Shown piece after piece: positions 58,335 through 64,000 of a DNA stretch of 64,000 bases. The notes under the pieces were generated by a model. That model was given only the letters and a program-made list of their open reading frames with translations. It had not been told where the DNA came from and made no database searches. Within the stretch, counting starts at the first letter, position 1; every line of letters starts with the position of its first letter. The stretch comes from Metridium senile (lineage: Eukaryota; Cnidaria; Anthozoa; Actiniaria; Metridiidae), in contig OX459102.1 in the NCBI GenBank assembly GCA_949775045.1, positions 10,987,593-11,051,592 of the forward strand, given 5' to 3'. A program made the position numbers and the translations under genes.

Positions 58335-58922
58335 TTAATTTCCTCTCTTCTCTTGACCCGTTTCCATCAATATTTTCCCATCAATTTTCTCATTTCGTGC
58401 TGCAGTAACGTTCACTTGTTCTGAAAGCTCATTTCCAAGTCGTCGAATATCTTGTTCTTGAGTTTGATCTTTTTCATTAACTACTCTTTGGTCGTCTAGG
58501 TTACGAGTCTGCTCATTCATTTGTCCCTCGCTTCTTATATTGTGCATATCTTCGAATTCAATTTTTTGCTGTACTTTCTCCTTCATGTGTCTATAGAGTT
58601 CAATGTCGGCTTGTGACATCTTTGCTTCTCCAATCATCTTATCCGGAACCCATACATTTCTGTTTTGCACAAATTTTTGTCCTATTATTCTTGAAAATGT
58701 TCTCGAAAGTCGCTTTTTGAGATTAATCCTTAAACCAATGGGCACAGTTCCCAAATCGGTATACCGAATGTATATGTTTGCAGTAGTATATCCCAACCAA
58801 AATGAGAGAGTCAATATTCCACTGAAGATTAGGATAGTGAATATTAAGTTTTTTCCTTGAAGCACTCCTCGTCGGCCAATCAAGAACTTTAGAGTCCTGG
58901 ATTTCAAACATGTTCTTGTCAT
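58335..58922 (-). CDS. Type II single-pass membrane protein, unknown
   Basis: One exon of 195 codons. The ATG at 58922 has A at -3, and a TATA box lies about 90 bases upstream. A basic head (about 1-24) is followed by a membrane segment at about 25-52 (FTILIFSGILTLSFWLGY) and a long polar tail. The tail has a basic patch (RINLKKRLSRTF), then a Gln/Glu/Asp-rich, probably helical part that looks like a stem region. That layout fits a Golgi-type signal-anchored protein, but there is no catalytic domain, so it could be the first exon of a larger gene. I do not recognise a family. Confidence 0.45.
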   Translation of the reverse strand: MTRTCLKSRTLKFLIGRRGVLQGKNLIFTILIFSGILTLSFWLGYTTANIYIRYTDLGTVPIGLRINLKKRLSRTFSRIIGQKFVQNRNVWVPDKMIGEAKMSQADIELYRHMKEKVQQKIEFEDMHNIRSEGQMNEQTRNLDDQRVVNEKDQTQEQDIRRLGNELSEQVNVTAARNEKIDGKILMETGQEKRGN

Positions 58923-59007
58923 TGTATTGGGGGTACAACTGATGCTGCATGTGTTAATTAAACAAATAGTATTTAATTTCCAGAATTAATTTTTTAAATT
59001 ATTTTTG

Positions 59008-59015
59008 TTTATATA
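59008..59015 (-). promoter_or_regulatory. Possible TATA box
   Basis: TATATAAA on the minus strand upstream of the membrane-protein frame at 58922, beside the inner edge of a foldback element at 59021-59230. Confidence 0.35.
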
Positions 59016-59020
59016 GTCCA

Positions 59021-59230
59021 CTTCACAGTTCGCCGCGCTACCTTGAAAGATAGCCGGGACTTTGCATCGTAGCGAAACGAACGTTGGACTTGCAGTAATG
59101 ATAGAGACACGTGAATAATTGCCCCGCGAGGTGTTAAAAGGTCTCTATCGTATCATTGCAACCTCAACGTTCGTGTCGCTTCGATGCAAAGGCCCGGCTA
59201 CCTTTCAAGATGGCGCAGGGAACTGTGAAG
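59021..59230. mobile_element. Palindromic element with CTTCACAGTTC ends
   Basis: CTTCACAGTTCGCCGCGCTA through AACGAACGTTG is inverted as CAACGTTCGTGTCGCTTCGA through AACTGTGAAG, arms of about 75 bp. The copies contain GCTACCTTGAAAGA / CTTTCAAGATGGCGC. Non-coding MITE. Confidence 0.65.
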
Positions 59231-60820
59231 CAGGCTATGAATTACATGTAGGTAGCCGGTCAGTTGAATTTCCAAGATCTTAGATATAGATATTTGACAG
59301 ATCGTTCGATATAATTTCGCAAGTAATTATTTTAAATGGTCCGACGTCCCTGCTGGATATTTGATATATATATAGGATTTGAAATCATGATGACCTGACC
59401 TTTTAATTATAGAATTAAACTAGATTTAACATTGAACATGTGCGCTAAACACCGAAAGGTCATCACTACTTTAATAGCTGACTCCTTTGATAATAATCAA
59501 TAATTGAATTTCTTTAGAAACATATTTCAAATCCCTGCGAAGTAGTCAGCACATCGTTACTCGAAAAATATATTCAACAGCAAAAAAATATTTTTGAAAA
59601 ATATTCTTATTATATTATGAATACACTAGCTAGTCAAACAAAGATATTGTTCCCAGACTCTTTAACAAAATGATATTTCAAGTCTGATATCTATTTTGTC
59701 GGCCGAGGCTGTATATCGTCTCGCAGATTGATTGACAGCTCTAAACTTATCAAAAATCCTTATGTTGTCTTTACTCCGACGAAGGGCTAAAGCTCGAAAC
59801 GTCAGTAAAGTAAAGTCAACATTTTTTACGGTGTTATTATATTACCTATCGTAAAAATCCTTAAGGTTTTCTTTCAAAACCTGATCCTAATAGTTAGCTT
59901 TGCAATACAATACCATGATTGTCATCGGTTTTGAGATTGTTATGTCTTTAGTACGAGTACTTTGTAATCATTTTACAGTTATGAAGTTTAGGTTCTTGCT
60001 TAATTCTATTTTAACCGAGGTGAAAAAGTTACCCAATCAAATAATCATATTACGTTAATAAATAGATAAAACACTACCTTAATTTCAGAAAGTGATAGCG
60101 TATAGGACCCAGACCCATCTGAAAATCTGCAGGCTACCTTTCAGTTAGATCAATAGACTTTAAAAAACGCATACTTATCGAAGCCAGACGAAACGAATAG
60201 AAACTAAAGTTATTATAGCGAAGAATAAAGTACAGGACGGAGAAACATGAAAATTACGAGATAAATGCGCTTCATTGTAATTAAGACTAGGGTTATATAT
60301 ATACCCAAACCATATACCACAATGTCGACTATATAGTTTATGTGAATGCATGCTTACCAGTCTAACTTACCTCCGATACTACTCCGTCTTCCGTTTAATA
60401 GAGTATCAATACAGATTTTTGTGTTTACAGCTATGACCTTTTGACACTACATTTGACAGGAGAACACTACAAGACTAAGCATGCGCACTTGTGGGAAGGT
60501 TATCATCAATAAGCACGCAATTCCAAACATCCGATTTTTATATCCGAAAGAATCGGGGAGAGAGAAACATAGATTATTATGGCTTAGTGTGCTCGGTTTT
60601 TCTAGATGCTGAGTATCGCGGGCGTACAAAGCCACCACTGCTGGGTACTGAGCCTAAAGTTTGCTCGATATATATTTTCAATCGAAATAATTTTGCTCGA
60701 TATTTTGGTGGATTTTGGTCTAAACCAACCAGTCCCCCCCCCCCCCCCCCCCCTTTCCTCCTTCATATATAAAATAGTCCCTGTAGTCTCCACAGGGAGC
60801 CCCGATGTTTAAATTCAAAC
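59231..60820. other. No gene seen; one element tail and a poly(C) run
   Basis: Holds element tail copy C (59764-59853, plus strand), a partial relative of the 45705 hairpin near 60110, and a C run at 60724-60752. Frames around the C run are artefacts. Confidence 0.4.
59764..59853 (+). repeat. Element tail with CGAAACGTCAG motif, copy C
   Basis: ACTCCGACGAAGGGCTAAAG, CTCGAAACGTCAG, then TTTTTTACGGTG and TACCTATCGTAA, the plus-strand counterpart of 25621-25745. Confidence 0.55.
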
Positions 60821-60834
60821 GGAGGAGAAAGAAC

Positions 60835-60905
60835 ATTCCTATGCAGCCGCTCCTTCCTTTGTGTCGTCACGCAATACGAGAAGGAGCGGCTGCATAGGAG
60901 GCTAG
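60835..60905. mobile_element. Short hairpin
   Basis: CCTATGCAGCCGCTCCTTC and GAAGGAGCGGCTGCATAGG are perfect complements of 19 bases with a loop of about 20. Confidence 0.65.
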
Positions 60906-61157
60906 TTGATCTGAGACCGATAGGAATTGTGGTAGCTCATTAAATTGCAAATACGTACTAATATAATCTTGCTTGCATGAATATTAATGCTTACTTCTGT
61001 AATTATTGTCTGTAATTCAGCCTCATTCAAATTAAACGTGATTAAAACAAGGCATTAGGACTTGAATGATCACGTGACCATTTAAAAAAAGGGGAAGAAA
61101 GAGAGTATTACAAAATGAATTCCAGAATACAAAAGAGAATGTTATAACAAAACAATT

Positions 61158-61456
61158 ACACCTATTTTAAAAATCGTTGTCGCAGCCAAAGCTACAGTCC
61201 ACACTCTGAAACCTGCAAAGCATGTCGGTAATATGAACATCATTTGTGATTTATTACACGGTTTTTTTTTAAATAAATATTTGTATCATCATCTACCACT
61301 ACAAGAGCTTGTTATGGTCATATAACACAAACACGTACAATTACCAAAATATGCTATGAATAAATCGATAACAAGAGACGAAATACCGACATCCTTTGCA
61401 GACTTTAGAGTGTGGACTGTGGCTTTGTTTGCGACAACGATTTATGAAATAGGTGT
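61158..61456. mobile_element. Palindromic element with ACACCTATTT ends
   Basis: ACACCTATTTTAAAAATCGT through CTGCAAAGCATGTCGGTA is inverted at about 61386-61456 (ACCGACATCCTTTGCAG to AAATAGGTGT). Arms of about 72 bp include AGTCCACACTCTGAAA. Non-coding. Confidence 0.65.
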
Positions 61457-61459
61457 ATA

Positions 61460-62443
61460 ATAGGCGTATATTGAAGACGAAATGAATACCTCTATTATCT
61501 ACAATGAATATTTTATATTCTTAGTTAACTTATTAGTGATAACACATTATATTTACAAGAATGTCCATAACATTCTGATTATATTTAGAGAATAATACAT
61601 GGCGGCGAGCGGAGATATGAAATTTATCTTCGTGTGTTCAAACTCGATATCTCACGAGTGAGCTGCGCGAGAAGATTCCACACCTCCAAATCCAAATGAA
61701 ATATCTCCAAGCGTCCACGTATTCACAAACAATTTTTTTATGCAAAACAGACATATTCACATGTACAGAATTATCGTATTTTTACATGTGTTCAAATACG
61801 ATAATCCCTGTAATTTATATAATATATACATGTACCCATGTACATTTGCTCTATTTTTTTCTTTCTTATTTCTAAATATCGATATCGATCTCTATAAAGT
61901 TCCTGCAAGTCGTGCTTTTACTAACACTAGTCTATTGTTCTGCAAATCCCCGTGCTTTATAACTGCATACAGCGTGCAAGCGCGCGCATTTTTCTATTTC
62001 TTAGTTTAATATAAGTTCTTAGTATAAATACTAAAGTGATTTTTTTAAAGAAAATTGTTCACGTGCACGGTGATTGGTCGAGAACTTCGCACTATTTCTC
62101 GATAATTTACTACAGCGTTTCGCACCCTTTTAGAAATAAAAAATGGACATGCACCTTTTCTTGAAAAAGACAGGTTATTTTTGCAATAACCAGTTTTGTA
62201 TTTATACTAAAACAATCATCCACCTCAGGCTCACTAAACATCGGTGAATGATAACTTTGACTCCGTCTTGGTTATCATTCACAGATATTCACCTCGCCTT
62301 AGGCGAATAATTGCTATTATGATAAGCATTTGAAACTCCATGTGCCTCCCTTGGTACGGAGTAGTCGAGAAACATCATTCATGCCTTCATTAATAAAACG
62401 TTTATCTTAAGAGTCCAATAACGTTTAGTCTCAGTAAGCTTTC
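61460..62443. other. Downstream flank of ABTB1; no other gene seen
   Basis: 61590-61690 resembles 3225-3350 (ATACATGG...GGCGGAGATATG, ATCTCACGAGTGAGC), a shared repeat. 62216-62318 is the inverted copy of the GAATATCGGTGAAT palindrome. No clear AATAAA was found close to the ABTB1 stop. Confidence 0.4.
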
Positions 62444-64000
62444 CTAGCATTCCAAGTCCAGACTTTGCAGCAATTCATCCAAAAGTGCCAATTTTACGTC
62501 ACTATCGAACACGTTGCATTCTGGGATTTTGTCGACCGGAAGTACGTTGTTCATCAAGTGGAAACGAATCTCGTCAATGACTGGTATAGAGTCTTTCTCT
62601 TCTCGATTCTCGATCGTGGAAGCGTCCTCCATGATCAATTTATGAAACTCTGTATCATCGATGAACTACAAGAATTGGAGGATCGAGGTTTGAGTGATAA
62701 TATTTGTATTTGGTTTCTCAAATGTGATTGTGTAAATAGGAATTTACGTGTGAAATCAAAAAGTTCTAAGTTCAATGCGAGTCTTGAAACAATTACTCCA
62801 GTTCCCAGTTATCTATTACCGCTGTACTATTTGACAAAGGGCGCATTTGCACAGGCTTAGCCTCGATTTGTTGTCAAAATATTCACAAATTGCAAGCAAA
62901 GCACGCAAAAATGCTTAAGCTTAACTATAGAAAACTCATTTGGATTTAATCTGAACTGAGGCTAGTCTCCTCCGCAGCCGTTTTTAGTCTCGTTCCACTC
63001 CTCTACGGTCCACTTCTCTCCCCACAAAGAGAAGTGAACCGTGGGGAGTGGAACGAGACTAAAAACGGCTGCGGGGGCCGGGAGACTAAATTGAGGCTAT
63101 CCCTGTGTAAATGCGCCTTTTGTTAAAAAGTACAGCGGTGCTAGTTAACATGAACTACTAGTCTTATCTTATCTATTGGAGGATCGAGGTTTGAGTCATA
63201 ATATTTGCATGCGTGTCTTGAAATTAAAAACAAATGAGTTGGCTTTATAATTAGACTGATCTTATCAAGCAGGGCTGATATTGATAATAGAGGTGAAAGC
63301 CACTGACAGTATCACCTTGTAATTTATTTGATTCTAAATAAACGTTTCTATCTAATCGCGTTTTACGTTTAATATGATTATCATGCACCTCTGGTGGTTT
63401 AGTTCCAAAATCACTTCTACAAGTAAGGTGTACAGATAATGACGTCGACCCAGGTTTCATTTGAAATTCAAAATTGTTCAATTGACAGTTTTTTAATTTT
63501 TTTTTTTTACGAAAATATATATGTTATAGTAGAGTTATGACTATTTTACTCAAGAGGTACTTATAGTAAAACGCCACACAAGAAAACAGGGCGTCGGCCA
63601 TATTAAATTTAAAAAACATACCTTTTCTAGATGCCTAGCCAAGAAGATGACACAGTAAGCTTCCAGATCTTCGAGGGAAAACAACCGCGCAGTCTTGAGA
63701 ATAGGTATTGCATTATCTACATCAATGTGGCATTTGATCAGATTGGCGCAGAAACGTTTCAAACCTTTCAATAAGTACAGGTCTGCAGCACACAGAACAC
63801 TAAATAGGTTCTCTACTTTCACTTGAGCGGTGTCCTGGTAGATATATGCTACAACAGCAGCAAAGGTTTCAGCGCTGACGTCACGTAACGTCACTTCCGG
63901 TACAGACTCGGAGTCCTGTTCCATCATGTTGGGGAGAACTGCTTCTGAGAAATGGTCGTTGAGAAGCGCTTTGAAATAGTCACTTCGACCACACATGAAG
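62444..64000 (-). CDS. ABTB1: Ankyrin repeat and BTB/POZ domain protein 1, 3' part
   Basis: Two exons: 64000 (continuing beyond the window) to 63622, and 62665-62444, joined in phase 0 across a 956-bp intron (GTATGT donor, TTCTTGTAG acceptor). The first carries most of a BTB/POZ domain (CGRSDYFKALLNDHF, ADLYLLKGLKRFC); the second the conserved end with DSIPVIDEIRFH and LLDELLQSLDLEC. These match the second BTB domain and tail of animal ABTB1 (BPOZ), with no missing residues at the junction by comparison with my memory of the human protein. The family is linked to growth control and ubiquitin-ligase adaptor roles. The ankyrin repeats and first BTB domain would lie beyond 64000. Confidence 0.85.
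62812..62880 (-). repeat. Dispersed repeat, copy 3 (inverted), in the ABTB1 intron
   Basis: TTACCGCTGTACTATTTGAC, AAAGGGCGCATTTGCACAGG and TTTGTTGTCAAAAT are the complement of the element at 57280-57393. Confidence 0.6.
62957..63092. mobile_element. Long near-perfect hairpin in the ABTB1 intron
   Basis: GCAGCCGTTTTTAGTCTCGT through the ACTTCTCTCCCCAC loop side is inverted as AGAGAAGTGAACCGTGGGGA through ACGAGACTAAAAACGGCTGC. Arms of about 55 bp and a loop of about 10. Probably a small foldback element. Confidence 0.7.
63093..63153 (+). repeat. Dispersed repeat, copy 4, in the ABTB1 intron
   Basis: TGTGTAAATGCGCCTTTTGT, GTACAGCGGTGCTAG and TTAACATGAA; lies directly beside the hairpin and opposite in orientation to copy 3. 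Confidence 0.6.

Noticed and set aside
62465..62860. 131-codon plus-strand frame
   Set aside because: Antisense to the last ABTB1 exon, which has conserved residues and correct splice phase.
1..64000. CRISPR arrays, operons, or bacterial defence genes
   Set aside because: Spliced genes, SINEs and MITEs show that this is an animal genome; regular repeats here are satellites without spacers.

Overview
This is an AT-rich, gene-poor eukaryotic window full of microsatellites, foldback elements and tRNA-derived SINE pieces. Genes have GT-AG introns, some carry metazoan domain sets, and one encodes a secreted protein with two ShKT domains. I infer a cnidarian, probably an anthozoan; this rests on the ShKT gene and the repeat families and was not tested by search. 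All five protein genes I can support (helicase, CDPF1, ShKT, type II membrane protein, ABTB1) lie on the minus strand, with exons recovered from matching splice phases. Layout: (1) 4565-10841 holds a four-exon gene for a predicted 1006-residue protein: a Zalpha-like winged helix, two U1-type zinc fingers, and a RIG-I/Dicer-type DExH core whose Walker A lysine and motif VI arginine are lost. (2) 5038-12443 is repeated at constant offset 8503 in 13541-20946, beyond a 200-N gap. The copies part exactly at a TTAA. After it copy 1 enters a transposon-like sequence with a P2RX7-like exon; copy 2 continues into ordinary flank. The simplest reading is one locus assembled twice because of a heterozygous TTAA-transposon insertion. 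(3) 20947-41200 is mostly repeats: nested palindromic elements, simple repeats, retroelement tails and a diverged tandem array near 36.3-38.1 kb. One orphan coding first exon sits at 41213-41354. (4) 45239-49229 is a CDPF1 orthologue with introns loaded with mobile DNA. (5) 49781-55480 is a seven-exon secreted peptide gene with two ShKT domains, symmetrical phase-1 mini-exons including one of 9 nt, a TATA box and a poly(A) signal. (6) 58335-58922 encodes an unrecognised type II membrane protein. (7) 62444-64000 is the 3' end of ABTB1, whose start lies beyond the window. The genes do not form a pathway. The helicase suggests nucleic-acid sensing, the ShKT gene a secreted peptide, ABTB1 a BTB/ankyrin adaptor, and CDPF1 is of unknown function. 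Repeat and family names come from pattern recognition only.
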